Origin: Nocardioides sp. J54
GTDB lineage: Bacteria > Actinomycetota > Actinomycetes > Propionibacteriales > Nocardioidaceae
Assembly (NCBI RefSeq): GCF_000519005.1
Contig: NZ_JAER01000003.1
Span: 157,305 to 221,304 of the forward strand
Length of the DNA stretch: 64,000 nucleotides
Reading direction: 5' to 3'
In this document: positions 30,662 to 39,902 of the stretch, in pieces
How positions within the stretch are numbered: position 1 is the first letter of the stretch
Layout: each line of letters opens with the position of its first letter
Program-made: the position numbers and the translations under genes
The notes under the pieces: model-generated
Seen by the model: only the letters and a program-made list of their open reading frames with translations
Told to the model about the DNA's origin: nothing
Database searches by the model: none

Positions 30662-31630
30662 TCAGGCGTTGACGAGCTTCTTCTCCTCCGCCTCCTCGCG
30701 GCGGTGCGCAGCGGCGGAGCGGCCCAGGAAGAGGCCGGCAGCGAGCAGCGCGATGCCGAGGAGGGCGAGGATCAGCGGGAAGGTGAGCTTCATGCCGCCG
30801 AGCAGGGTGGCGTTGGAGCTGGCGTCGTCGACCAGCTCGGCGACCTGCTCGTCGGTGTACTCGACGGTGGCGGTGAACGCCGGCACGGTCTCGCCGTCGT
30901 ACCGCAGCTCCTGGACGCGCTCCTCGACCCGGTCGACCGGCGAACCGGTGGTCGGCTCGACGAAGAAGGTCCGGGTCATGCCGTACCACATCTCGGCGTC
31001 GACGGACGCCTCGTCGGAGCCGAAGACCGAGCCCGGGACCTCGCGGGTCTCGACGACCTGCGGCTCGATGGTCTGCACGAACTTGTAGACCGTGAGCCCG
31101 TCGATCTTCTCCTCGCCCTCGTAGACCGCGTCGACGGCCTGCTCGACGGTGCCGTCCCAGACCGGGTAGTCCTTCTTCTGGGTGTCGAACGGGAACTTGA
31201 AGACCTGGCCCTCGCGGACGGTCGGGACGCGCTCGCCGGCGGCGACCTCGACCCACGAGTCGCACGACTCGCACTCGACCGCGGCGCCGGAGACGGCGTC
31301 GAACGACGCCCGCTCACGGGCCTGCTGGAAGACCGAGCCGTCGGCGCGGGTGACCGTGGTCGAGTTGACCCACACGACCGTGCCGTCCGGCGCGTCCGCG
31401 CCGGAGTCGGCGATCGTCCGGGAGGTGACCTCGAGGTCGGTGGTCTCGGTCTCGAGCACCTCGGGGTCGCTGTTGAAGACCTGGGCGTCCTTGGCCTCGA
31501 GGCGGGTGATGCCCTCGTAGTCGGCCGGGACCGTCGCCAGGGTCGGGTAGGCGTAGGCACGCACGAGGACGGCCGCGACGATCATGAAGACGCCGAGCCC
31601 GACGGCTACGGCTGCAAGCTTGCTGCGCAT
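30662..31630 (-). CDS. DUF3068 (PorA-like family) membrane protein
   Basis: A 322-residue protein with an N-terminal transmembrane helix (LAAVAVGLGVFMIVAAVLV), a large extracytoplasmic domain of about 260 residues and a C-terminal helix (LILALLGIALLAAGLFLG) with a basic cytoplasmic tail. This is the layout of DUF3068, which some databases name the porin PorA family; I do not infer a pore. ATG 31630 has GAGAGG 8 bases upstream. The gene starts 2 bases after the GT4 stop, so it is translationally coupled to the glycan operon. Function unknown. Confidence 0.8.
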   Translation of the reverse strand: MRSKLAAVAVGLGVFMIVAAVLVRAYAYPTLATVPADYEGITRLEAKDAQVFNSDPEVLETETTDLEVTSRTIADSGADAPDGTVVWVNSTTVTRADGSVFQQARERASFDAVSGAAVECESCDSWVEVAAGERVPTVREGQVFKFPFDTQKKDYPVWDGTVEQAVDAVYEGEEKIDGLTVYKFVQTIEPQVVETREVPGSVFGSDEASVDAEMWYGMTRTFFVEPTTGSPVDRVEERVQELRYDGETVPAFTATVEYTDEQVAELVDDASSNATLLGGMKLTFPLILALLGIALLAAGLFLGRSAAAHRREEAEEKKLVNA

Positions 31631-31632
31631 GG

Positions 31633-32859
31633 TCAGCACCTCTCAGAAGGCCACGCGAGGCTCGCGTGGGTCGTGGGAACGGCCGGCGTGGGTGTCCGGC
31701 CGGTGAGCATCTCGGTGGTGAGGTCGCGGGCGTGGGTACGCATCTGCGACCAGTCGAACCGGTGGGCCCACGCGAGGCAGGCCCGGGCCCGGTGGATCCG
31801 GGTGGTGGGGTCGTCGGCGTCGGCGAGGGCGGCCTCGATCCGCTGCGCCAGCCGGGTGGTGACGACCGACCGGTCGGCGTCGTCGGCGACGAGCCAGCCG
31901 GACTCGGCGTGGCGGATGGAGTCACGGAGGCCGGGCACGTCGCGCGCCACGGTGGGCACGCCCCAGGCCGCGGCGTCGATGACGGCCTGGCCCCAGCCCT
32001 CGGCGTCCGACGCACACACGTGGACGGAGGCGCGGGCGAGCACGTCGCCCTTCTCCTCCTCGGACAGGTAGCCGTGGAAGGTCACCAGCCCGCCGAGGCC
32101 GCGGCCGGCGGCGTGGGCGACGAGCCGGTCGTGCTCGGGCCCCTGGCCGACCACGTCGACGTGGATGTCGCGACCGGTGCGGGCGCTGACCAGCGCGACG
32201 GCGTCGAGGGCCAGGTCGACCCGCTTGTGGGTGACCAGGCGGCCCAGGACGACGACCCGGTCGGCGTCCTTCGTCGCTGCCTCGACCGCGTGGTACGGCG
32301 GCAGCTCGGCGCCGTTCTCGAGGATCCTGATGTCCCCGCGCCAGCCCAGCTGGCTGCGCATCTCGGCCGCCGTCGACGGCGACACCGCAGCGACCACCCG
32401 CCGGCGGTAGACCCGCCGCATCGCGACCCGCTCCAGCCACCGCCCGAAGGCAGCGACGGGTGCCGGGAAGTGCACGGCGAACTGGGCCTGGTGGACGTGG
32501 TGCACGACGAGCAGCACCGGCGTGCGGCGCCGGACCACGAGCGGCGAGAACGACGGCAGCCCGCAGGCCGGGTCGATCACCGTGTCGATGTCGCGACGGT
32601 GGCGCAGCAGCCAGGCCAGGGCGAACAGGTAGAACCCGAGCGCACCTCCCCCACGGCGTACCTCGATCCCGTCGCGCACGGCGCGGGCCGACTGGCCCTT
32701 CTCGCGGGCGGTCACGAAGCGGACGTGGGCGCCGCCCTCGCGCAGGGCGCGGGCGTACTGCCAGGCGTAGATCTCCGCTCCTCCGGCCAGCGAGTGGTCG
32801 AGGTCGCGCCAGTTCACGACGACGACCCGGCGGCCGGCGAGGCCGGTCGGGGACGTCAT
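31633..32859 (-). CDS. Glycosyltransferase family 4 (GT-B fold)
   Basis: A 408-residue GT4 enzyme. The N-terminal Rossmann half has the glycine-rich acceptor loop HSLAGGAEIYAWQYARALREGGAHV. The C-terminal donor half has RVVVLGRLVTHKRVDLALDAV and the E-x7-E-like region CASDAEGWGQAVIDAAAWGVPTVARDVPGLRDSI. It probably transfers a hexose from a nucleotide sugar to a lipid-linked acceptor at the inner membrane face. ATG 32859 overlaps the GT2 stop by 4 bases (ATGA), and its own stop lies 2 bases before the DUF3068 start. Donor and acceptor are not assignable. Confidence 0.9.
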   Translation of the reverse strand: MTSPTGLAGRRVVVVNWRDLDHSLAGGAEIYAWQYARALREGGAHVRFVTAREKGQSARAVRDGIEVRRGGGALGFYLFALAWLLRHRRDIDTVIDPACGLPSFSPLVVRRRTPVLLVVHHVHQAQFAVHFPAPVAAFGRWLERVAMRRVYRRRVVAAVSPSTAAEMRSQLGWRGDIRILENGAELPPYHAVEAATKDADRVVVLGRLVTHKRVDLALDAVALVSARTGRDIHVDVVGQGPEHDRLVAHAAGRGLGGLVTFHGYLSEEEKGDVLARASVHVCASDAEGWGQAVIDAAAWGVPTVARDVPGLRDSIRHAESGWLVADDADRSVVTTRLAQRIEAALADADDPTTRIHRARACLAWAHRFDWSQMRTHARDLTTEMLTGRTPTPAVPTTHASLAWPSERC

Positions 32860-33692
32860 CGCGGGCTCCGGAGCGCGAGGCTGACGACCACCGGCACCGC
32901 GACGGCGGCCGGCAGGGCAGCGGCGGCGGGCAGCGGCATGGGGGACCGCGTTCCGCTGGCCGCCACCCTGCCGGGGTCCGGCGCGAGCCCGCGGGTCGAC
33001 CAGGCGATCCGCGCGAGCTCGGCGAAGGCTCCGGCGCCGTGGCGCGCAGGCACGAAGGTGGACCCGGGCACGTCGACCCAGGTCACCGGGATCTCCTCGA
33101 TCCGGGCGCCGGCGACCCGCAGGCGCACCAGCAGCTCGACGTCGAACGAGAAGCCCGCCGTGCGCAGGTCCTGCACGGCAGCTCGGACGAGCTCGCCGCG
33201 GAACACCTTGAACCCGCACTGGGTGTCGACGATGCCGGGCGTGAGCCGCCGGGCGAGGCGGCGGTACGCCGCCGCGCCGGCCGAGCGGCTGCGGCAGTGC
33301 CGCGCCTCGGTGACGCTGTCGTCGAGGCCCCGGGACCCGATGACGACGTCGGCACCGAGCCGGAGCCGCTGGACCGCGGTCTCGAGCGCAGCCAGGCCGG
33401 TGGCGCCGTCGGCGTCCATGAAGGCCACCACGTCGGCGTCGCTGGCCAGCAGGCCGGCGCGCACGGCGGCACCCTTGCCGCGCCGGGCGCAGTGCACGAC
33501 GCGCACGGGCAGTGCCGACGAGTCCGCAGCGCGGGCCACGTCGGCGGTCGCGTCGGCGCTGGCGTTGTCGACGACCAGCACCTCGACGCGGCCGAGCTCG
33601 CCGCGGTGGGCGGCGACGTGGCGTCGCAGCTCCCGCAACGTGCGCGGCAGGCGGCGTTCCTCGTTGAACGCCGGAATGACGATCTGCAGCAT
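32856..33692 (-). CDS. Glycosyltransferase family 2 (polyprenyl-phosphate glycosyltransferase-like)
   Basis: A 278-residue GT-A enzyme. MLQIVIPAFNEERRLPRTL is the family opening, VLVVDNASADATADVA binds the nucleotide, and VAFMDADGATGL contains the DxD metal motif. GFKVFRGE and the later GFSFDVELLVRL are typical of dolichyl/polyprenyl-phosphate glucosyl- or mannosyltransferases. The last 40 residues include a hydrophobic stretch that may tether it to the membrane. The likely product is a polyprenyl-phosphate sugar, the donor used by GT-C enzymes such as the AftD-like protein upstream. First gene of the overlapping GT2-GT4-DUF3068 unit. Confidence 0.88.
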   Translation of the reverse strand: MLQIVIPAFNEERRLPRTLRELRRHVAAHRGELGRVEVLVVDNASADATADVARAADSSALPVRVVHCARRGKGAAVRAGLLASDADVVAFMDADGATGLAALETAVQRLRLGADVVIGSRGLDDSVTEARHCRSRSAGAAAYRRLARRLTPGIVDTQCGFKVFRGELVRAAVQDLRTAGFSFDVELLVRLRVAGARIEEIPVTWVDVPGSTFVPARHGAGAFAELARIAWSTRGLAPDPGRVAASGTRSPMPLPAAAALPAAVAVPVVVSLALRSPR

Positions 33693-33787
33693 CGGACCCT
33701 CCCAAGCCGTCTGCTCAGACGTCCCCCCTCCCAGGTGGACGTGTGACTCGACCGCCCGCCGTCAGCAGACGACGAGCGACCGGACGA

Positions 33788-33919
33788 CTACTGGTCCGAG
33801 TAGCTGTAGAGCTTCTCTTCGCTGACCGGCTTGTGCTCGGACTGAGCAGCGTTGACGCCGGCGACAAGAACGGCGGTGGAAGCGAGTGCTCCGACAACCG
33901 TGGCAATGATCGTGTTCAT
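33788..33919 (-). CDS. 43-residue single-span membrane protein (DUF2613-like)
   Basis: The product has one N-terminal helix (TIIATVVGALASTAVLVAGVNA) and a short polar tail, AQSEHKPVSEEKLYSYSDQ, that would face outside. Size and the G-V-N-A motif after the helix recall DUF2613 proteins of actinobacteria; the match is by eye. ATG 33919 follows GGGAGGGG by 8 bases, a strong ribosome site. It lies between the large membrane protein and GT2 on the same strand. Function unknown. Confidence 0.6.
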   Translation of the reverse strand: MNTIIATVVGALASTAVLVAGVNAAQSEHKPVSEEKLYSYSDQ

Positions 33920-33971
33920 GCGCTGGTCCCCTCCCAAAGACCGGCACAGAGCGCCACGCCCCCCATGTCCA

Positions 33972-35687
33972 TCATGTGGTGTGACGCCCGTTACTCCCTG
34001 TCCGGAGTATCGCGACAACGCCAGCCAAAAGCAAAAGAATCGCCAAACCGTGACCAAATCCGACAAGAATTCGGCGCACCTGCGGGGCTTCCGGGCGCAC
34101 CGCGGTCGGGCCGTCGGCGACCGTGCCCCCGCCGGCGAGGTCGACGAGGGTGAGCCCGTCGGCGTCGTACCGGACGGTGCCGGGCGGGACCTCCACCTCG
34201 ACCATCCCCTGCTCGACGAGCACCCAGCGCACGCCCTCGGCGCGCAGCGCCGCCGCGGGGTCGGCCGCCTCGAGGGCCTCAGCGACGGCGAGCACGCGCG
34301 GGTCCTCCGGGGGCACCACGGTGTCCTCGAGCAGCACGCTGTCGTCGACGATCACGGTGCCGGGCAGGAAGCGCGGTGCGGGGTCGAGGACGGCACGCCG
34401 GTCGTTCCACGCGTAGCCGCGGTAGGAGCCGGTCCACGGCAGCACCACGGTCACGTCGTCGTCGCCCACGAGCTCCGCGACGTCCCCCCACGCCTGCGGG
34501 TACGACGACCGCGGGATCCCGCCGCCGAGCGCGAGGCTCGGCAGCAGCAGGACCGGCGCCGCGACCAGCAGCACGACGGCGCTCCACCACGCGCCACGCC
34601 TCGGCCGCACCAGCCCGCGCAGGTGGGTCACGGTGTGGGCTGCCCCGATGGCGAGCACGAGGCCGAACGGCGCCAGGAAGCGGTGCGAGTCGCGCAGCAG
34701 GGCCAGCCCGGGCACGCCGGACGCGAGCGACTCCAGAAGGTCGGCGCCCCACCCGGTGGCCGGCACGAGCGCGACCAGCAGTGCTCCGAGGCCGAGGCCG
34801 AGCCAGCGCCGGCGGTCGGGGCCGGCGTGGCGCAGGCCGGCCAGCGCGGCGAGCGAGAGCAGGCAGGCGAGCAGCACCACGACGCTGCTGGTGCGCTCCC
34901 CCGGCACGATCGAGGTCTTCCAGATACCGCCGAGCGAGAGGGTGCTGGCCACGACCCCGGCGCCTGACTCGGCACGGGCGGCGAACGCCGCGAAGACCCC
35001 GTCGGTCGACACCCGGACCGCGTCGGCGGTGAGCGCCGGGACGGCCCAGACCAGGTTGGCCACCGTGCCGATGACGGCGACCGTCAGCCAGGTGCGCCGG
35101 TCCCGGCCGAGGGCCAGCACCGCGAGGACCGCGAACGCCATCGCCCCGCTGGAGGGGCTGCAGACCGCGGCGGCGGCGAGGGCCACGGCAGCCGGCCCGG
35201 CGTCGCGGGGGTCCTGCCGCAGCCGCAGGGCGCCCAGCGCCACCCACGGCAGCAGCAGGTAGCCCAGCAGGATCGCCCACTGCCCGATCAGCAGCCGCTC
35301 CAGCACCCAGGGGTTCCAGCAGAACAGCGTCGTGGCCGCGGCCCGTGCGTACCAGCGGTGGCCGGTGGCGCGGGCGGCGGTGGACCGGGCGACCAGCCGC
35401 GCGACCCCGACGCCGCCGGCGAGGAAGCCGCCGAGGAGCAGGACCCGCTGCACGAGCGCGCCGGGCAGGACCTGGCTGGCCAGCGAGACGAGCGCGTCCA
35501 TCGGCACCGCCCGCGGCAGCGACTCGTCGAGCCCCAGCCACGCGTCCTTCCACGGCTGGCGCGGCACGAAGACCATGTCCCCGACGAGCCAGAACCCGCC
35601 GCCGACGAGCAACGGGCCGAGCACCGCCACCGCCACGGCCAGGCTGACCGCGACGTCGACGGACACGCTCGCCGGGGGACGCCTCAT
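33972..35687 (-). CDS. Multi-pass membrane protein encoded with AftD (GT-C-like)
   Basis: A 571-residue protein with roughly ten or more hydrophobic helices and a C-terminal globular segment (residues 420-530) before a last helix. It begins with a GT-C-like first loop (GGGFWLVGDMVFVPRQPWKD). The segment GLALLRDSHRFLAPFGLVLAIG parallels the NVPKVDPVLRVPIAIGLG segment of the AftD-like protein, suggesting a related fold. ATG 35687 overlaps the upstream stop by 4 bases (ATGA), so it is translationally coupled. It is likely a partner or second glycosyltransferase in the same pathway. No family name is recognised with confidence. Confidence 0.7.
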   Translation of the reverse strand: MRRPPASVSVDVAVSLAVAVAVLGPLLVGGGFWLVGDMVFVPRQPWKDAWLGLDESLPRAVPMDALVSLASQVLPGALVQRVLLLGGFLAGGVGVARLVARSTAARATGHRWYARAAATTLFCWNPWVLERLLIGQWAILLGYLLLPWVALGALRLRQDPRDAGPAAVALAAAAVCSPSSGAMAFAVLAVLALGRDRRTWLTVAVIGTVANLVWAVPALTADAVRVSTDGVFAAFAARAESGAGVVASTLSLGGIWKTSIVPGERTSSVVVLLACLLSLAALAGLRHAGPDRRRWLGLGLGALLVALVPATGWGADLLESLASGVPGLALLRDSHRFLAPFGLVLAIGAAHTVTHLRGLVRPRRGAWWSAVVLLVAAPVLLLPSLALGGGIPRSSYPQAWGDVAELVGDDDVTVVLPWTGSYRGYAWNDRRAVLDPAPRFLPGTVIVDDSVLLEDTVVPPEDPRVLAVAEALEAADPAAALRAEGVRWVLVEQGMVEVEVPPGTVRYDADGLTLVDLAGGGTVADGPTAVRPEAPQVRRILVGFGHGLAILLLLAGVVAILRTGSNGRHTT

Positions 35688-38600
35688 CCCCGCTCCGGGG
35701 GCGTGGTGCGGGCCAGCGCCGCAGCCAGGCCGAGCGCGATCGCCGCGCCGGTGGCGAGGTCGACCGCCCGCGGCGCCAGGTCCGGCCCGTCGGTCAGCAC
35801 GACCACGAACGCGACCAGCGCACCGAGCAGCACGGCACCGGCGACCGCCTGCACGACCCGTGGCCAGCGGGCCAGGAGGACCCCCAGCGCGCCGGCGACA
35901 CCGACGACCGGTCCCCCGACGAGCCACGCCAGCACGCCACCGGCGAGCACCGCGGCCGCCGGACGCAGCCACCGTGCACGACCGGGACCGCGGCGGTGGC
36001 CCGCACGCTCCGGACCCTCTGGCTGGTCCGGCTGGTCCGGCTGGCGGGCAGGCGGCACCGGCGCGACGGGAGCCCGCCTGCGCCGTACCGCACCCGCGAC
36101 CAGGATCGCCAGGGCGAGCAGGAGCACGGCTCCGAGCAGCACCAGCCCGGCGACGAGCACGATGATGTAGCCGCGCTGCGGCTCGTAGACGAGCTCGACC
36201 TCGCCGGCGACGTCCTCGGGGACCAGCCAGCCCTGGGCCCAGCCGTCCACGGTGATCCGCTCGAGCTCACGGCCGTCGACGGTCGCGACCCAGCCGAGGT
36301 TCACGTTGTGGGGCGAGGACAGCACCGCGTCCTCCCCCGGACCGACCTCGAGCCGCACCCGGGTGTCGGAGACCGAGATCAGATCGGTCTCCCGCGAGCG
36401 GGACGGTCCCCGGTCGGGGTCGGCGCCCGCGTCGACCGAGTCGAGGGTGAGCGCGACCGGCTGGAACTGCTCGGTCGAGCGGACCTCGACCCGGTGCTCC
36501 CCCGCCTCGAGGCGCAACGGACCGCCGTCCTCGTCACAGGGCTGGACGGCCAGCTGCCCGGCGGCGACGACGTCGCCGATCATCCCGACCACGCGGGTCG
36601 GCACGGTGCGGCCGTCGACGACGAGCGGCGGCCCGAACCCGCACACGGCGCCGGTGGGCCCACCGCCGTCGAGGGTGGCGGCGACCCGGGCTCCCCCGAG
36701 CCGGACCTCACCGACGCCGAGCGGCGCGCCACCGACGGTCTCCACCGAGCGGCTGAAGGTGATCGTGAGCCGGCGGGCGCGCAGCGGCTCGAAGCCGCCG
36801 TACCCGCGCAGGTCGGCGGTGCGGACCTCCTCGCCGTCGGCGGTGGTCGCGCGGATCTCTGCGCGGTCGGGACGGACCGCGACGCCGGCCGGCGGGTCGA
36901 CGACGATCCGGCGCAGGGTGCGCACCTCGCCGAGGTCGACGGTCAGCGTGGGCTCGGGGTCCCGCGGGTCGGCGACCCAGGACGTGGCGGGGTTGCCGTC
37001 GTGCGCCATCCGTGGCGAGACCGCGGGGTCGACGCCGAGCCACGACGAGCCGGTGACCTTCGTGCCGCCCAGCGGCTGCAGCAGCTCGACGGTCGCCGGT
37101 CGGCTGCGCGCGACCGCGAGCCCGCGGACGGTGAACTCGCCGCCCTCCTCGAGGGTGAAGGTCCGGTCGATGCCGGTCGTCTCCTCTGCAGCGCGGGCGC
37201 GGTAGCGGTCGCAGTCCGGGCCGAGCAGGGTCAGCACGCAGGACCGGGTCTCCGGGGACGCCGACAGCAGCACGTCGGGCGGCCCGTCGGTCGCGACCTC
37301 CGGGAGGACGAGGGTACGGCGGGGCGTGACCCCGTCGATGGTGACCTCCGCGAGGCCGATGGCCGACTGGCGGCTGGGGGCGTCGAGCGCCTGGACGCGC
37401 ACGCGGTCGGCCCGGACGTCGAGGACCACGGAGCCCGCCCCGGTGAACGGGTCGACCTCCACCTCCTCGCTCGCGGAGCCGGCGGTGACCCGCCAGCGCG
37501 CGACCTGGTCGATGCCCTCCGCGAGCGGCTGGGCCAAGTGCACCTCGCCGACCCGGCGCTCGGTGCCGAGGTCCACCTCGACCCACTGCCCGACGGCGTC
37601 GGTGAACGGGCTGGTGCGCCAGAAGGTCGTTTCGTCTCCGTCGAACGCGGCCCAGGGCGAGTTCTCCGCGTGCACGGCCCCGAGCGAGCTGGTCCAGGAC
37701 CGCGAGCTCGACGCGTCGACGCCGGCGATGCCCTCGTACTCCGCGACGACGGGCTCGGCCCCGGCTGCGCCCGGGTAGTTCGGCACCACCCGGTCACCGC
37801 GGTAGGGCTCGTCCTCGGCCATCACGGCGCTCTCGGCGTCCTGGATCCGCCCGAACGCCCGCTCGCGCTTGCGGTAGGCGTCGCCGACGACCTGCGCGTC
37901 CCGGTCCCAGCCGGGCTCGCCCGCCAGGATCATCGCCTGCGCCGGGCCGACGAGGCCGTGGCCGACGGCCGCGACGGCGGCCTCCACGGAGCCGGCGACG
38001 GTCACCGCGTCGTCGACGTCGCGCACGTCGTACCCGCCGGTGCCGGTCTGCGCACCGACCGCCGGCTGGACGGAGAAGATCTCGATCGCGGGCCCGAACT
38101 CGAGCTGCCCGAAGGTGGCGATCGACTCGAGGCCCGGCGAGCGGCCCAGCGCCACGCCGACGAGGCTGGCGGAGGTGGCCTGGGAGACGCTCGGGTCGAG
38201 GTCGTGGCGGACCAGGACCGCGTCGATGCCGAGACGGTTGAGCAGGTGGCGCAGGTACGGCGAGCCGGAGCCGGTCTCGAGGAAGGTCTCCATCATCGAG
38301 AACAGCCGGATCGTCTCCGGCGGCGTCAGCGGCACCTGGGACCGGGTGATCCACGGGCTGCGCGCGACCGCCTCCATCGGCTCCTCCATGGTCCAGCCCC
38401 ACTGCTGGATGCCGAAGCCGGACCCGGGGATGACCCAGGTCGCCCCCGCGCCCGGGGTCTGCGCGGAGTACTCCTCGAGGAACTCCGCCGCGTCGTGCCA
38501 GTAGTCCGGGAGCTTCTCCCAGCCCGGCGTGCGGGTGTCGGCGGTCGCGATCGGCTGCACCATCGCGACCAGGCCGCCGGCGAGCGCGAGCGCCAGGCCG

Positions 38601-39808
38601 CCGGCGCCCACCTTGCGCAGGGTGCGGCTGCGGCCGCGCTCGCGGGTGGTGAGGTGGCGGACCATCTCGGCGACGATCGACCCGAGGCCGATGGCGATCG
38701 GAACCCGGAGCACGGGGTCGACCTTGGGCACGTTCCGCAGCGGCGCGAGCGGGCCGTCGAGCAGGTCGCGCAGCGCCTGGCCGACCGGGCTGTCGAGGGT
38801 GCCGGTGTGGGCGATGACCTGGCAGGTGAGGCCGAAGCCCGCGGCGAGCAGCAGCGGGGTGCGCCAGGGCCCTTGCATCCGCAGCAGGCCGATGAACGCG
38901 ACGATGGCGACGACGCCGGTGCCGAGCACCAGCCACGGCTCGTAGGCGAGGTCGTAGCCGGCCGGCCACCAGCGGCGTCCGCCGACGGAGATGTAGCCGA
39001 CCCAGTTGCTCGCCCCGCGCAGCACGGCGGCAAACCCGGAGGTGCCGGTGGTGGCGCGGGCGTCCTCCACGAAGTCGTAGAACGGCGGGCTGTAGGCGCC
39101 CAGCCGCAGCAGGGACAGGATCCACCACGCACTGACGGCCCCGACCAGCGCGAGCCAGCCGACGCCGAAGTGCCAGGTCAGCCGCCGGGTGAGCACCGCC
39201 CAGCCGACGATGATCGCCAGCAGCGCGGCCGGCGCCGCGGTCGCGGTGCCGTTGACGCCCCCGGAGCAGGCGAAGGCGGCCGCCGACAGGACCGCTGCCT
39301 CCCGGGGCCGGAGCCGCCCCTGGGTGGCCAGCACGATCGGCAGCACCGCCCACGGCAGCACCGCGCCGGGCAGGATCTCCGCGCTGCGGGTGCCGATCTC
39401 GGTGACGTGGCGCGGGGTGAGGCCGTAGGCCAGGCCGGCGACCGCCGCCCCGACGGAGCCGATGCCCAGGGCACGGGCGAGGCGTCGTACGCCCTCACAG
39501 GCGAGGAGCAGGATGAGGATCGACCAGAGGCGCTGCGAGCCCCAGCCCGGCATCCCCACCAGCTCGGCCAGCCAGAAGAAGCTGCCGTGCGGGAAGAGGT
39601 AGCCGTAGGCCTGGTTCTGCATCTCCCCCAGCGACACCTCGGGGTTCCACAACGCCAGGGTCCCCTGGAGGTGCGGACCGGGCACCTCGGTCAGCTCGAA
39701 CCGGGTGTCGCTGGTCGACTGGCCCCACTTCTCGGTGAACACCAGCAGCGAGATCGCGGCGTACACCGCGACCAGGAGCACCCGGCCGCGCCGTTCCTTG
39801 CCCGGCAT
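35684..39808 (-). CDS. aftD: Alpha-(1->3)-arabinofuranosyltransferase family protein (AftD-like, DUF3367)
   Basis: A 1374-residue membrane glycosyltransferase of the GT-C class. The first 430 residues hold about 11 transmembrane helices with the DUF3367 opening EKWGQSTSDTRFELTEVPGPHLQGTLALWNPEVSLG and QNQAYGYLFPHGSFFWLAE. A long extracytoplasmic region contains two F5/8C (discoidin-like) carbohydrate-binding domains around residues 690-830 and 900-1020. The C-terminus has further helices. AftD adds branching alpha-1,3 arabinofuranose to arabinogalactan and lipoarabinomannan in mycobacteria; in an organism without mycolates the acceptor is unknown. Start ATG 39808 has GAGAGGGAGG upstream. First gene of the minus-strand glycan run. 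Confidence 0.88.
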   Translation of the reverse strand: MPGKERRGRVLLVAVYAAISLLVFTEKWGQSTSDTRFELTEVPGPHLQGTLALWNPEVSLGEMQNQAYGYLFPHGSFFWLAELVGMPGWGSQRLWSILILLLACEGVRRLARALGIGSVGAAVAGLAYGLTPRHVTEIGTRSAEILPGAVLPWAVLPIVLATQGRLRPREAAVLSAAAFACSGGVNGTATAAPAALLAIIVGWAVLTRRLTWHFGVGWLALVGAVSAWWILSLLRLGAYSPPFYDFVEDARATTGTSGFAAVLRGASNWVGYISVGGRRWWPAGYDLAYEPWLVLGTGVVAIVAFIGLLRMQGPWRTPLLLAAGFGLTCQVIAHTGTLDSPVGQALRDLLDGPLAPLRNVPKVDPVLRVPIAIGLGSIVAEMVRHLTTRERGRSRTLRKVGAGGLALALAGGLVAMVQPIATADTRTPGWEKLPDYWHDAAEFLEEYSAQTPGAGATWVIPGSGFGIQQWGWTMEEPMEAVARSPWITRSQVPLTPPETIRLFSMMETFLETGSGSPYLRHLLNRLGIDAVLVRHDLDPSVSQATSASLVGVALGRSPGLESIATFGQLEFGPAIEIFSVQPAVGAQTGTGGYDVRDVDDAVTVAGSVEAAVAAVGHGLVGPAQAMILAGEPGWDRDAQVVGDAYRKRERAFGRIQDAESAVMAEDEPYRGDRVVPNYPGAAGAEPVVAEYEGIAGVDASSSRSWTSSLGAVHAENSPWAAFDGDETTFWRTSPFTDAVGQWVEVDLGTERRVGEVHLAQPLAEGIDQVARWRVTAGSASEEVEVDPFTGAGSVVLDVRADRVRVQALDAPSRQSAIGLAEVTIDGVTPRRTLVLPEVATDGPPDVLLSASPETRSCVLTLLGPDCDRYRARAAEETTGIDRTFTLEEGGEFTVRGLAVARSRPATVELLQPLGGTKVTGSSWLGVDPAVSPRMAHDGNPATSWVADPRDPEPTLTVDLGEVRTLRRIVVDPPAGVAVRPDRAEIRATTADGEEVRTADLRGYGGFEPLRARRLTITFSRSVETVGGAPLGVGEVRLGGARVAATLDGGGPTGAVCGFGPPLVVDGRTVPTRVVGMIGDVVAAGQLAVQPCDEDGGPLRLEAGEHRVEVRSTEQFQPVALTLDSVDAGADPDRGPSRSRETDLISVSDTRVRLEVGPGEDAVLSSPHNVNLGWVATVDGRELERITVDGWAQGWLVPEDVAGEVELVYEPQRGYIIVLVAGLVLLGAVLLLALAILVAGAVRRRRAPVAPVPPARQPDQPDQPEGPERAGHRRGPGRARWLRPAAAVLAGGVLAWLVGGPVVGVAGALGVLLARWPRVVQAVAGAVLLGALVAFVVVLTDGPDLAPRAVDLATGAAIALGLAAALARTTPPERG

Positions 39809-39890
39809 CCGGCCTCCCTCTCCTCGTGCTCGTGGCGGTCGTCAGCATACGAGCGCGTGTCCCGGATGGGCGGAACCGGGACCGTCCGCC

Positions 39891-39896
39891 TACCCT
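39891..39896 (+). promoter_or_regulatory. -10 element of leaderless flippase gene
   Basis: TACCCT ends 6 bases before GTG 39903. It lies in the 94-base divergent gap with the AftD-like gene. Confidence 0.5.
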
Positions 39897-39902
39897 GCAC
39901 GC

